Below, piece by piece: positions 34,111 through 42,713 of a stretch of 60,045 nucleotides of DNA. The first letter of the stretch is position 1. Each line of letters opens with the position of its first letter. Location: the IMG/VR virus record IMGVR_UViG_3300034196_000061, positions 1 to 60,045 of that record. One strand, written 5' to 3'. This DNA is from a virus. The translations under genes were made by a program, and so were the position numbers. The notes beneath the pieces were generated by a model that searched no databases, was not told the DNA's origin, and worked only from the letters and a program-made list of their open reading frames with translations.

Positions 34111-36534
34111 ATGACACAAGACCCGCTCGACATCTCCCGCACGGATCGCCCCGGAAACGAAGCGACTCTACTCGGCGCCAGTCCGGACTTTTGGCACAAC
34201 CTCGCGAATTTCGGGTTGTCAACGATCGTCGCCGCGAACGCGCGGAATCCGAACGGGTTTCTGACTTATGGCCAAGGCTCTGCCGGACCTGTTGCGGCCG
34301 GGCTCCTGGCAGCGCAGCAGCAGAACATGGGAGAGGCGGAGGGCCGCAGCACGCAAGCGGGGCGCGATATCGAGACGCGCACCAAAACCTTGATGCTGCC
34401 GTACCAGCTTCAGCTTGCGGGCCTGAATGCCGACATCAACAAGGCGCTTCTCAAAGAGGTAAACAGCCCCGACGGTACAGAATCTCCCGCAGCGCCATCA
34501 GAGCCGAGTGGAGGGTTTGGCCAGACCGGCAGGCTGGCGCCCACGGCGCCAGCGACGCCAGGGCAGGGACCTCCCGCCTCCCGGTCGGACTCAGCCGGCG
34601 GCACGCTGCCGACAGGGACGCCGCCGGCCGGAGGGCGGACCTTCGCTGCGGGGATCGCGGGTTCCGAATCCGGCGGCGAGCGCAACCCCGACACTGCGAC
34701 CAATTCGCTTTGGCCAGCAGAGCGCGGCGGGCCGCTCGGACGGCACCAGTTTGCCGCCAGGACCTGGGACGATTTCGTGCGCGACAACCCGACGTATTTC
34801 GCGGGGATGACGCCGCAGCAAGCCCAGGCGGCACGAGCCGACCCCGCCCTGTCGGAACGGGCTACCAACTGGTACGCAACACAGAACGCGCCGATTTTGG
34901 CCCGCGCCGGAATGCCGGTGACGAACCAGACGCTGGCGCTGGCCCACACCCTCGGGCCGGCGGACGCGGTTGCGGCTCTACAGGCCCCGCCAACGATGAA
35001 CCTGATCGACGCGCTGGCCGTCCGCAATCCGGGCCACGCCGCCGCGGTCGCCGCCGCCAACCCGACGTACCGCAACATGACGGTGGGGCAGTTTGCCCAG
35101 CGCTACGCCGCATTCAACGGTTTGGCACCGGTTGCCGGCATCGCCTACACGCCGCAGGGACCCGGCGCAACGGCAGGGGGACCGCCCCCAAGCGCGGTCG
35201 CCGGCCCGGGAGCGCCCGCGCCCCCAGGCCCGCAGCTTGCCGCTACCGCTCCGCCCGGCGGCGGTCCCACGGCGCCGGGCGGATCACCAGCACCGGCAGC
35301 ACCGGCAGCACCGGCAGGATCACCAGCACCGGCAGCACCGGCAGCACCGGCAGGATCACCAGCACCGGCAGCGCCGGCAGGAGCACCAGCACCAGCGGCG
35401 GCGCCAGCGGTGGCGCCAGCACCCGGGCAACCGACCGGCAATGCGGCGTACGTTGCCGAGATTCAGCAGCAGATTGCCGCGGCCACGGCCCGCGCCCGAA
35501 AGAACAACCTCATGGCGACGCTGTTGCAGGGCTCCGGCCGCGACGGCTCTTCGTTCGCTACCCAAGCCGCCAAAGACGCCGAGTTGGCCAACGCTCTTCG
35601 GGAAAAGCTTTACTCACAGACTCCGGTTCGTGAGGGCCAACAGGTATTCTCCGGAAAGGGGCATGTGCTTTCGTCAACTCCGTCCCGTGTGACTTCGATA
35701 AATCGGCAAACCAATGAACCGGGAACCGAGCTTCGCAACCCTGACGGAAGTTTGGTTCCGAACAGCTTTGTTCCGGCAGGGCTCCCGAAGGCGTACGAGG
35801 TTCTTGCAGACAACGCCTCAAAGAAATACGAGGAAATGTCCAAGAGCTTCAATCTCGGAATGGGGGGATTGCAGAGCCTTGAAGGGATGGAGATCGGCCT
35901 TCGGTCGCTCAGTGCGGATAATGGTTTCCTCGCCCCCGGCGCATTCGACTCCGCTCGCGGGGCGATTGCTAATTCGTTGAACACCGTTTTTCGTCAGTTC
36001 GGTTTTAATGAGCTATTTGACCCGTCAAAAGTAGCGACGTGGCAAGACTTGCAGAAAGAGACTAGTCGGTTGGGTTTCCAGTTCGTCAGCAGCTTTTTGG
36101 GCCAACAGCGCGAGGCGGCACAGACGATCGAACGCGGGATTTCAGCCGTTCCCGGAACGCACAACACGCCCGAAGGCGCAATCTTGGTCATCAACGGAGT
36201 CCGCGAAACCATCAAGCGCGGACTTGATGAATACGCTTACATGACAAAGTGGATTCAGGACCCGTCGCACAAGGGAAACTTTGTCGGCGCAGATGTTGCG
36301 TTCGCTGCGGCCCGCCCTCCGGAAGCGTATGCCGACCGGGCAATCAGTCAGGTCCACCCTTTCACCGTCAAGCCGGATACCGACCTGTCGCGCTATCTGC
36401 CGGGGACTTTGGTAACGCCTCTGGACGCGGAGGGGAGGCCGATGTTGAACCCGAACACGGGCAAGCCGGTTGTCAGGGCTGTTTCCGGCGAAGTCGATAT
36501 GTGGCGCAGCAACCGCGCTCCGGTGGGGCGATAG
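34111..36534 (+). CDS. Internal virion protein with lytic transglycosylase-like domain
   Basis: An 807-residue protein. At about residues 178-290 it has AAGIAGSESGGERNPD, then SLWPAERGGPLGRHQFAART and the 'TWDDF' step, the layout of a lysozyme-like transglycosylase with Glu near residue 185 as candidate catalyst. A repeat-rich Pro/Ala linker follows (390-430), then a long helical C-terminus. Such proteins open peptidoglycan as DNA enters. It abuts the next internal protein gene. Confidence 0.8.
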   Translation: MTQDPLDISRTDRPGNEATLLGASPDFWHNLANFGLSTIVAANARNPNGFLTYGQGSAGPVAAGLLAAQQQNMGEAEGRSTQAGRDIETRTKTLMLPYQLQLAGLNADINKALLKEVNSPDGTESPAAPSEPSGGFGQTGRLAPTAPATPGQGPPASRSDSAGGTLPTGTPPAGGRTFAAGIAGSESGGERNPDTATNSLWPAERGGPLGRHQFAARTWDDFVRDNPTYFAGMTPQQAQAARADPALSERATNWYATQNAPILARAGMPVTNQTLALAHTLGPADAVAALQAPPTMNLIDALAVRNPGHAAAVAAANPTYRNMTVGQFAQRYAAFNGLAPVAGIAYTPQGPGATAGGPPPSAVAGPGAPAPPGPQLAATAPPGGGPTAPGGSPAPAAPAAPAGSPAPAAPAAPAGSPAPAAPAGAPAPAAAPAVAPAPGQPTGNAAYVAEIQQQIAAATARARKNNLMATLLQGSGRDGSSFATQAAKDAELANALREKLYSQTPVREGQQVFSGKGHVLSSTPSRVTSINRQTNEPGTELRNPDGSLVPNSFVPAGLPKAYEVLADNASKKYEEMSKSFNLGMGGLQSLEGMEIGLRSLSADNGFLAPGAFDSARGAIANSLNTVFRQFGFNELFDPSKVATWQDLQKETSRLGFQFVSSFLGQQREAAQTIERGISAVPGTHNTPEGAILVINGVRETIKRGLDEYAYMTKWIQDPSHKGNFVGADVAFAAARPPEAYADRAISQVHPFTVKPDTDLSRYLPGTLVTPLDAEGRPMLNPNTGKPVVRAVSGEVDMWRSNRAPVGR
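35281..35388 (+). repeat. Three 36-bp tandem repeats in a Pro/Ala linker
   Basis: Three in-frame units, each about 36 bp and built around CACCGGCAG, encode Gly-Ser-Pro-Ala-Pro-Ala-Ala-Pro repeats. A coding linker repeat, not a CRISPR array: the units have no spacers. Confidence 0.75.
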
Positions 36535-38886
36535 ATGTCTGGCGCCATTGCCGTAGACCCTTGGGCCGGCAGACTGGACCCCGCGTTTGACGATCCGATT
36601 GCGCCACCCGCCGCCGCCCGGCCGCCTGCTTCGCCTGTCGCTCCGGTTGCGCCGGCCGCGCCCGCCGCGGACCCGTACGCCGGCCGTCTCGGGGATGCGA
36701 TTGAAGCCCCCCTTGTGCCGCGCGCACCACCCCGCACCGACGCCGGAGGCATGGGCCGGAACATCGCCGCTGGCGCCATCGAAGGCGCTGGCGGAATGCT
36801 CAATATCATTTCGGACCCGTTCGGCAACCTGATCGGCCGCCCGGTAGTCCGCGCCGGCATGTTTGCTCACGATGCGCTGGCCCCGTACACGGGCGCGACG
36901 CGCTTCACGGACGAAGATCGGCGGGCCATGCTTGACGATACAGTGCCCCAACCGGGCACGCGCATTGCCAACCGCGTCGGGGCGTGGCTTGGCGCCCCCT
37001 CGCCAGAGTCTGTCGCGGTCACGACGCCCAGCGAGGGGTGGGCACGCGCAGCAGCCGCGGGCGCTCTCGGCGGAATTCCCTTTGGTTTCGGGACCGCTGC
37101 AATCGGCGCGGCGGGCGCCCCGCTCAGTCAGGAAGCCGCTCAACGCGCCGGGGCCGCGGCGCCGGAGTGGGCAAAACCGTACGTGGAGCCGGCCGCAGCG
37201 GGGGCGGCGGCTCTCGCGCTGCCCGTCGCCGGCCGGACGGCAGCGGGCGGCCTCGGAATGGCCGCCAGGGCGGCGCTTGTGCCGCGCGACGCCGAGCTTC
37301 AGCGGCTGTTGCAGTACGCCCAGCAACAGGACATCCCGGCGACAGTCGGCGGCGTGACGCAAAGCCCGTTCGCCAAGACGATGGACTCCGTGCTCCGGTC
37401 AGTCCCGGGATCGGGGTACGCCGGCCTCGACGCCGAGATGCAGAGCGCCATCAACCGCGCGGCCAATCGCACGATGGGCCTTGATGCGCAGACGCTGCGC
37501 TTGGCCAACTTGCCAGATGACAAGGTGACGGGCGCGCATTTCAATCTTGCGCACAGGCTCTCAGCGGGAGAAATGCAGAGGATCGAATCGACGTATCCGC
37601 TGCGGCTTGATCCGCAGTTGGGCGCGGACCTCCGCGCGATCATCGGCCGCTTCAACCCGAGCACGATTGCGCAACACGAAGCGACGGCGATTGAAAGTAG
37701 CCTCACGCAATTTCTGGACACCGCACTCGAAAACCAGCGGCGGAGCGGAATTGCAGGCGAAATCCCGGGGACCGTGTACGGAAACTTCGTGCACACGGGG
37801 GCGCCGATCGAAAGCGCGATTGGTTCCACGTCGCCGAACATGCGCCGCGCCAACACGGAAATTCTGCGGGCGCTACAGGACGCCTACACGCGATCACTTC
37901 CGGCGAACGAAGCCGGAGCGTACCACGCCGCGCGGGTGAACTATTCGAACAAGGAAGCGCTGTCGCCGATTGCCGGCCGGGCCGACGTGCCGGGCGGAGC
38001 TCACCCGAGCACGGGCGACATCGTTCCCGAACAGCTACGCGGCATCGTCAACCGGGCGCGCGGCGGGCCGGAAGTCGCCTACCTCAACCCAGGCGACGAT
38101 CGTTTGAATGATTTGGCCCAACTGACTCAGCGGCTGAAGCAACCCCGGAGCTCCAACACCAGCGAGCGCAGTTTTGCCCGCCGGACGCTTGAGGGCATCC
38201 CCCATATCGTTACGGCTCTTGGGGCCGCGGCGATGGAGCGCGGGGCGATGCCGGAGTTCATGCACCCAACGACAGTCGGGCCGACGCTACTCGGGGCGGG
38301 TGCGCTCGGCTTCCTGGCACGCGGGCTCGGGGCCGGACTGCGCACCCCGGCGCTGCCCGAAGGCACCTTCAGCCAGCGGCTTGGGCGCGCCGTCACGGAT
38401 AGCCTGCCGGCCGCGGTTGCCGGCGCGGCCGGCGGCGCCGAGACGCCCACGATCAACCCGGCGACCGGGCTTCCGCAGTACAACCTCGCCGACGCGCAGG
38501 CGGCCAATGCCGCATCGGGCCACCCGCTTGTTTCTGGATTACTCGCGTCTGGCGCGAAATATAGCGATTGGGTTCGCGCTCACCGTGCAGGGATCATCCG
38601 CGAGTTCGGCGGACAAGGATTCCAACGGATGATGCAACTAGGTGCTTCACTTTCGCGTGGGAACACTATATTACGTTCCATGGTTGACTTGTTCAACTCA
38701 CGGTCGGGGCTTCCCCCGATGTTGTCTCATCTCGGGGTGCGATCTCCCGACGATCTGATACTTGCGGCGGTCCGAAAATCGGGCCTCGCGAACGTGCTGT
38801 CTGGACCTTCAATGCCAAATGGCCGTGTCAGTAATTGGGCATTGAAGCAGGTTGCTAAGGCTATTGGCGGGGATACCGGAACCTGA
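36535..38886 (+). CDS. Large internal virion (ejection) protein
   Basis: A 783-residue protein starting right after the preceding stop. The front has Pro/Ala repeats with DPYAGRL and DPWAGRL motifs; the middle is helical with Gly/Ala-rich, possibly membrane-active segments (GALGGIPFGFGTAAIGAAGA). The last part (about 650-783) is more globular (GGQGFQRMMQLGASLSRGN). No catalytic motif seen. Position and composition fit an ejected channel protein like those of T7-type and P22-type podoviruses. Confidence 0.72.
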   Translation: MSGAIAVDPWAGRLDPAFDDPIAPPAAARPPASPVAPVAPAAPAADPYAGRLGDAIEAPLVPRAPPRTDAGGMGRNIAAGAIEGAGGMLNIISDPFGNLIGRPVVRAGMFAHDALAPYTGATRFTDEDRRAMLDDTVPQPGTRIANRVGAWLGAPSPESVAVTTPSEGWARAAAAGALGGIPFGFGTAAIGAAGAPLSQEAAQRAGAAAPEWAKPYVEPAAAGAAALALPVAGRTAAGGLGMAARAALVPRDAELQRLLQYAQQQDIPATVGGVTQSPFAKTMDSVLRSVPGSGYAGLDAEMQSAINRAANRTMGLDAQTLRLANLPDDKVTGAHFNLAHRLSAGEMQRIESTYPLRLDPQLGADLRAIIGRFNPSTIAQHEATAIESSLTQFLDTALENQRRSGIAGEIPGTVYGNFVHTGAPIESAIGSTSPNMRRANTEILRALQDAYTRSLPANEAGAYHAARVNYSNKEALSPIAGRADVPGGAHPSTGDIVPEQLRGIVNRARGGPEVAYLNPGDDRLNDLAQLTQRLKQPRSSNTSERSFARRTLEGIPHIVTALGAAAMERGAMPEFMHPTTVGPTLLGAGALGFLARGLGAGLRTPALPEGTFSQRLGRAVTDSLPAAVAGAAGGAETPTINPATGLPQYNLADAQAANAASGHPLVSGLLASGAKYSDWVRAHRAGIIREFGGQGFQRMMQLGASLSRGNTILRSMVDLFNSRSGLPPMLSHLGVRSPDDLILAAVRKSGLANVLSGPSMPNGRVSNWALKQVAKAIGGDTGT

Positions 38887-38937
38887 TTTCAGGACGGCAA
38901 TCGGGGGCAGAAGGCTCCGCTACTCGGTTGTAAGGTC

Positions 38938-39147
38938 ATGTCTGAATTTGAATACGTAAAAATTGCTGCCGACTTGTTTCTAATTCCGTGCGGATGGATT
39001 TTAATAAAGATACTGTTGGCAATTCAGGAAATGAAAGTTTCCTTGATTTCCGCAGAATTGCGCATGAACGAAAAGTTCGTAAAATCGACGGAATGCAGAC
39101 GAAATAGACATTTTGACAACAAGCGTGTTTCAGCAGGTTCGCAATGA
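38938..39147 (+). CDS. Small membrane protein, possible lysis accessory
   Basis: A 69-residue protein. The first half has one membrane-type segment (ADLFLIPCGWILIKILLAIQ), then a charged coiled-coil-like part (EMKVSLISAELRMNEKFVK). This N-in anchor with a helix resembles spanin-like or holin-associated proteins. Its stop overlaps the holin-like gene by 4 bp. Confidence 0.62.
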   Translation: MSEFEYVKIAADLFLIPCGWILIKILLAIQEMKVSLISAELRMNEKFVKSTECRRNRHFDNKRVSAGSQ

Positions 39148-39344
39148 ATTTTCGTATCGCTCTTCAGCCGTCATCCTTCGCTGGATATGCCGGTGTTGGT
39201 GCCACAATCCTTTCGACTGTCGCAAGCAACAGCGGGAACCTTCCGAACAATGCCTTTGGTTGGATCACGCTTGCCTTGACGGTCGTGTCAAGCATTGCGG
39301 CGATCAAAATTGACGACGGGTCAGGTCACAAGCCGGCCCCGTAA
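39144..39344 (+). CDS. Holin-like membrane protein
   Basis: A 66-residue protein with two likely membrane spans (AGYAGVGATILSTVAS and FGWITLALTVVSSIAAIKI) and a polar tail. Size, topology and location just before the endolysin fit a small holin. No sequence family named. Confidence 0.65.
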   Translation: MNFRIALQPSSFAGYAGVGATILSTVASNSGNLPNNAFGWITLALTVVSSIAAIKIDDGSGHKPAP

Positions 39345-39380
39345 ATTCTCCTTAGCAACCTGAAGCTTTGAGTAAACACC

Positions 39381-39410
39381 GCGGCCCCCGACGACCTGGG
39401 GGCCGCACGT
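39381..39410 (+). terminator. Rho-independent terminator-like hairpin
   Basis: Arms 39381-39389 and 39398-39406 are perfectly complementary over 9 bp of G+C, followed by ACGTTTTCG. It stands between the holin-like gene and the endolysin, so it may lower lysin expression relative to the virion operon. Confidence 0.6.
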
Positions 39411-39425
39411 TTTCGCTGGAAAACC

Positions 39426-39971
39426 ATGACGCAATTTGAGCGCTGCGTTTCTTTCACCCTCGCGGAAGAGGGCGACGAGTACACCGACGACCCGCGCGAT
39501 CCGGGCGGACCGACCCGATGGGGGATCACCCTGGCGGACCTCCGCCGCTGGCGTGAGGGGCACGCTCACCCCGACGAGCCGGTGACGGTGACGGCGGGGG
39601 ACGTGCGCGACATGGGCCAACAGGAAGCCCGTGAGATATACAGGGCGAAGTATTGGAACGTGGTGCAGGGCGACTATCTTTCGTACGGACTTGACCTGTG
39701 CGTCTTTGACTACGGCGTGAACAGCGGTACCGTTCGCAGCGTGAAGCTATTGCAGAGTTTTTTGCGCACGAATGTTGACGGTGTTCTTGGCCCAAAGACG
39801 CTGGCGGCGGTGCGCGGCGTCAACGATCTCCCCGGGCTGATCGGCCGGTTTCAGGACGCCCGACAAGCGTTTCTGGAGTCGCTGAGCACGTTCGACCACT
39901 TCGGCCGCGGGTGGACGGCTCGAGTCGCGCGCATCCGAGTCGCCGCCCTGGCCATGGCGACGAGGGGCTGA
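39426..39971 (+). CDS. Endolysin, GH108 lysozyme with PG_binding_3 domain
   Basis: A 181-residue muramidase. The N-terminus (FTLAEEGDEYTDDPRDPGG, TRWGIT) carries the catalytic Glu motif of glycoside hydrolase family 108, normally 'EGGYxNDPxDPGGATxxGI'. From about 95 (CVFDYGVNSGTVRSVKLLQ, DGVLGPKTLAAV) the PG_binding_3 peptidoglycan-binding repeat follows. No signal peptide is visible, so export relies on the holin. Confidence 0.9.
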   Translation: MTQFERCVSFTLAEEGDEYTDDPRDPGGPTRWGITLADLRRWREGHAHPDEPVTVTAGDVRDMGQQEAREIYRAKYWNVVQGDYLSYGLDLCVFDYGVNSGTVRSVKLLQSFLRTNVDGVLGPKTLAAVRGVNDLPGLIGRFQDARQAFLESLSTFDHFGRGWTARVARIRVAALAMATRG

Positions 39972-40252
39972 AGCAAAAAAAGTTATCCACATTTGCCTGT
40001 TTTATGGGCAAAGTTATCCACGTTATCCACAGGAAATCGCGGAATCTTGAATCAGTGGGGTGTGATCTTTTGTACGCACGCCAAAAGTGCCAGTTTTTGG
40101 GATATCAATAGGTTACGGGACTTATCCCGTGATCTATTGTAGGGCATTCTAATAGAAGAACTAATAGCTTTCTTCCTTCTGTCCGGCAGGGGCTTGTCTC
40201 CTACAAAAGATCACACTCCCGCCGATCTCCCGGATGTGCCAGCCTTGGTCGC
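39972..40252. other. Candidate plasmid-type replication origin
   Basis: No gene seen. DnaA boxes: TTATCCACA at 39983-39991, TTATCCACG at 40014-40022 and TTATCCACA at 40023-40031. Further on lie palindromes CCAAAA...TTTTGG (40081-40100) and ACGGGA-CTTA-TCCCGT (40115-40130). A 15-bp perfect inverted repeat encloses them (40060-40074 / 40202-40216). The region is A+T-rich and ends at the repA start. All are typical of a DnaA-assisted plasmid origin with a rep control region. Confidence 0.78.
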
Positions 40253-41176
40253 ATGGGAAAGGTGCATCGGCTGATAGCGGAGGAAGGGCGGCAAGGAGCA
40301 ATGCGCTTCGATGTGCCGCGCACGGTCATTGAAGCCGCTTCGGCTTACATGGCCAATGAGGAAGGCGGCATTGAATGCCTCTACTCGGGTTGGTGCCAAG
40401 CGGCGCTGCCGCATCGGCGCATCCCTGACGGCGACGACTGGAAGGTAACGAGCGAGTTTGTAACGCTGGTCGTTGAGAGTGGCGTTCGCCTGGATCAAGC
40501 TAACAACATGGTCCATGTCGGCGTGCCGTTCGGATCGAAAGCCCGACTGATTTTGCTCTACCTGCAAGCGGAGGCTTTGCGCACGGACAACCGAGAAGTT
40601 GAGCTTGGGAAAAGTCTTCGTTCCTGGCTTGCGAAGCTTGGAATCCCGGTTGGCGGAAAGAACGTGCGCGAGGTTCGCGAACAATCGGACCGGCTGGCCC
40701 GGTGCCGGATTTCCTTCCACTTCCAGCGCGGCCGGAAGCGCGCCCTCGTCAATCAGAACATCATGGATACCGCGATGTTCGAAGAGGACGAAGGCGACGG
40801 CGGCGTTGTCTCGACATTTCTGGACCGGGCTTGCCTATCGGAAGCATTCTTTGCGGAGCTCAAGCGGCACCCTGTCCCGCTGGAAGAGTCGGCCATCCGG
40901 GCGCTGTCCAACAACTCTCAGGGGCTCGACATCTATGCGTGGCTTGCCTACCGACTGCACTCGCTGAAGGCCGCGACGCCGATCAATTGGCCCGCCCTCA
41001 AGCCGCAATTTGGCGCTGGTGTTGGGCGCATGGACAATTTCCGCCGGCTGTTCCTCCCCAACCTGCATCTGGCTCTGGCGGTCTATCCGGACGCCAAGGT
41101 TGACCTCACAGACACCGGCCTGTTGCTGCACCCGTCCCGGCCGCCCGTCGCGCCGCGCGTGTTCGCCGTCGCCTGA
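40253..41176 (+). CDS. repA: Plasmid replication initiator RepA (RepA_C family)
   Basis: A 307-residue protein. The sequence YSGWCQAALPHRRIPDGDDW, then GSKARLILLYLQAEALRT, ELGKSLRSWLAKLGIPVGGK, LSNNSQGLDIYAWLAYRLH and final LLLHPSRPPVAPR reproduces the Pfam RepA_C family of plasmid initiators, which bind iterons and start replication. Such initiators are plasmid hallmarks and not normal in lytic podoviruses. The three DnaA boxes and palindromes immediately upstream make a complete rep/ori module. Translated from ATG 40253; no strong ribosome binding site is visible. Confidence 0.88.
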   Translation: MGKVHRLIAEEGRQGAMRFDVPRTVIEAASAYMANEEGGIECLYSGWCQAALPHRRIPDGDDWKVTSEFVTLVVESGVRLDQANNMVHVGVPFGSKARLILLYLQAEALRTDNREVELGKSLRSWLAKLGIPVGGKNVREVREQSDRLARCRISFHFQRGRKRALVNQNIMDTAMFEEDEGDGGVVSTFLDRACLSEAFFAELKRHPVPLEESAIRALSNNSQGLDIYAWLAYRLHSLKAATPINWPALKPQFGAGVGRMDNFRRLFLPNLHLALAVYPDAKVDLTDTGLLLHPSRPPVAPRVFAVA

Positions 41177-41183
41177 CGACGCC

Positions 41184-41600
41184 ATGCCCTGGGAATCGCT
41201 GGAAATTCGGGGGCTGTATCGACTCGCCGGGCGGGACGTGGTTCCGGAACCCAGCTTCATGGAGTGGGCGGCTTGGCGAGGGCACGCGGATTGCACGGTT
41301 CGGCGCACCAATGTTTCCAAGCCGGGAATGAGCCATCCAACGTTGATCTCAACCGTGTTCATCGGGGTTGATCTTGGGTGCAAAGACGGTGAGCTCCCCC
41401 TGGTGTTCGAAACCATGATCTTTGTCGGCGGTCGGGCAAGTGGCTCACAATGGCGCCGCAGCACCTGGGAAGACGCCGAAGCCTGCCACGACGACGCGGT
41501 TGCCATGGCCACTGCCGCGGCCATGGCCACGGGCTCAGAGGGCGTGGAAGTCCACGATGTGCCTAGCCCGAGCTCAGGGCAGAGCGGGCCAACTGCGTAA
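41184..41600 (+). CDS. Conserved phage/prophage protein of unknown function
   Basis: A 138-residue protein from ATG 41184, 7 bp after repA. The pattern DVVPEPSFMEWAAWRGHADC, VSKPGMSHPTLISTVFIGVD and LPLVFETMIFVGG recurs in many prophages I know, always unnamed. The Cys and Glu residues and short length suggest a small adaptor-type protein. Its 3' end overlaps the convergent gene at 41563. Confidence 0.72.
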   Translation: MPWESLEIRGLYRLAGRDVVPEPSFMEWAAWRGHADCTVRRTNVSKPGMSHPTLISTVFIGVDLGCKDGELPLVFETMIFVGGRASGSQWRRSTWEDAEACHDDAVAMATAAAMATGSEGVEVHDVPSPSSGQSGPTA

Positions 41601-41739
41601 GCAGTTCGGCGGTTTCCTGGCCCCCGGTGGTGGTCGTGAAGTTCGGGGCAACGTCGCGCCGCACAAGTTCTTCCTTCCTGGCCATCCCCGCGACCACGCC
41701 GGCCAACAGGTGCAGCAAGGCCCGCTCTTCCTCAGTCAT
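41563..41739 (-). CDS. Small hypothetical protein
   Basis: A 58-residue protein from ATG 41739, which overlaps the previous stop by 8 bp. It is helical (EEERALLHLLAGVVAGMA) with a polar tail. It overlaps the 3' end of the rightward gene by 38 bp. Confidence 0.55.
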   Translation of the reverse strand: MTEEERALLHLLAGVVAGMARKEELVRRDVAPNFTTTTGGQETAELLTQLARSALSSG

Positions 41740-42025
41740 CGGCCGATCCCCCCACCTGTTGGTCCATGCCATTGGCGCCCTCCCTCCGGTCCGCAGAAGC
41801 TTCCGCCAGCACCTTGCGGGCCATGTCCCCGAGCGTCTTCGAAGTGGCTTCGTTCGTGCCCGTCAGGAGCTTCCAGACGACACGATGGCGGCCCGTCCAT
41901 GGGCCGGCGGCCCAAAACATCAGAACGGCCCCAGCAAGCCTCTCAGCGGCTGTGGCGTCGGGGTTGATAAGCCAATCTCCGGGAGGATCGGCGTCCGCTT
42001 CCAATCCTCCGCCGATCTCCGTCAT
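41732..42025 (-). CDS. Hypothetical protein
   Basis: A 97-residue protein from ATG 42025. Helical and acidic at first, with AERLAGAVLMFWAAGPWTG and a helical end. A TTGAAATCCGCTCC repeat and the palindrome GATTGCAATC (42045-42054) sit at its start. No family recognised. Confidence 0.62.
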   Translation of the reverse strand: MTEIGGGLEADADPPGDWLINPDATAAERLAGAVLMFWAAGPWTGRHRVVWKLLTGTNEATSKTLGDMARKVLAEASADRREGANGMDQQVGGSADD

Positions 42026-42151
42026 TGAAATCCGCTCCTGATCCGATTGCAATCCGCCCTCATTAAAATCCGATCGGCATCCGCTTTTGATGAACCGGAA
42101 GCGGGCCAGGGGCGGATTGGCATCCGATGCCGTTGAAATCCGCTCCCAAAT
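42025..42151. repeat. Iteron-like repeats with palindrome GATTGCAATC
   Basis: TTGAAATCCGCTCC occurs at 42025-42038 and again at 42133-42146, with further AATCCG cores between and after. The palindrome GATTGCAATC at 42045-42054 lies 20 bp upstream of the leftward start at 42025. The pattern may be RepA iterons or binding sites for the RHH-like protein. Confidence 0.55.
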
Positions 42152-42157
42152 CCGATC

Positions 42158-42655
42158 TCAATCCCCGTTAAGACGGTCCGCTGCCGGTCCGCCTTCAGTC
42201 TGCCTTTGGTCGGGGTGGTGGGGAGATCCGACTCCATTTACCTTGACCAGCGCCTTGCCGGCCTTTGGCTTGCGGGCCGCGGGGAGCTTCAGGGGGACCT
42301 CACCGGCCGCCAGCATTGCGTTTGACAGCGCTGCGGCCCGATGCAGGGGGACAGATCGCCCCTGGTAGAGCAGGGCGTGAGCCGCAATGATCCGCTCCAA
42401 ATCCGCCACGCGATCCGCCCGCCGATCCGCCGCGCCGGCCGACTCGGGCGCCTGCGTCTGATCGGAAGCGGATTGCGCCGCGGCCCCATTGACGTAGGCA
42501 ACAATCGCCGCTTCCACGAATTCAGACACCAGCATCCGCCGGGCTTTCGCCTCTTTCGATGCCAGTTCGCTGATGTCTTTGGGCATCAGGGCGATGCTCC
42601 ATTTCTCCCGAGATCGGCCATCGTCGTGGGCTTCCTTCGCCCGAAAATCTGCCAC
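42158..42655 (-). CDS. Ribbon-helix-helix-like regulatory or plasmid-maintenance protein
   Basis: A 165-residue protein from GTG 42655 (VADFRAKEAHD); the longer frame to 42751 reads through repeat-like DNA and is less likely. KWSIALMPKDISELASKEAK then RRMLVSEFVEAAIVAYVNG has the strand-helix-helix shape of RHH and MobC-type proteins. A polar linker and a helical part (LERIIAAHALLYQG) follow. GATTGCAATC sites lie upstream of its own start and of the next gene, suggesting autoregulation. Confidence 0.65.
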   Translation of the reverse strand: MADFRAKEAHDDGRSREKWSIALMPKDISELASKEAKARRMLVSEFVEAAIVAYVNGAAAQSASDQTQAPESAGAADRRADRVADLERIIAAHALLYQGRSVPLHRAAALSNAMLAAGEVPLKLPAARKPKAGKALVKVNGVGSPHHPDQRQTEGGPAADRLNGD

Positions 42656-42683
42656 CAATCCGCCCTCTTCATTGTTCGAAGCG

Positions 42684-42693
42684 GATTGCAATC
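42684..42693. promoter_or_regulatory. Palindrome GATTGCAATC upstream of the RHH-like gene
   Basis: Identical to the palindrome at 42045-42054 and 29 bp upstream of the GTG at 42655. The two sites each precede one of two consecutive leftward genes. Confidence 0.5.
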
Positions 42694-42713
42694 TGCCCGA
42701 AATCAGATTTGAG

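Noticed and set aside
35281-35388. Tandem repeats that could look like CRISPR
   Set aside because: Repeats are contiguous, in frame and encode a Pro/Ala linker; there are no spacers.
36142-37362. 406-residue minus-strand frame across the internal virion protein genes
   Set aside because: Arg/Gly/Ala-rich antisense shadow of two well-supported genes with no start signal.
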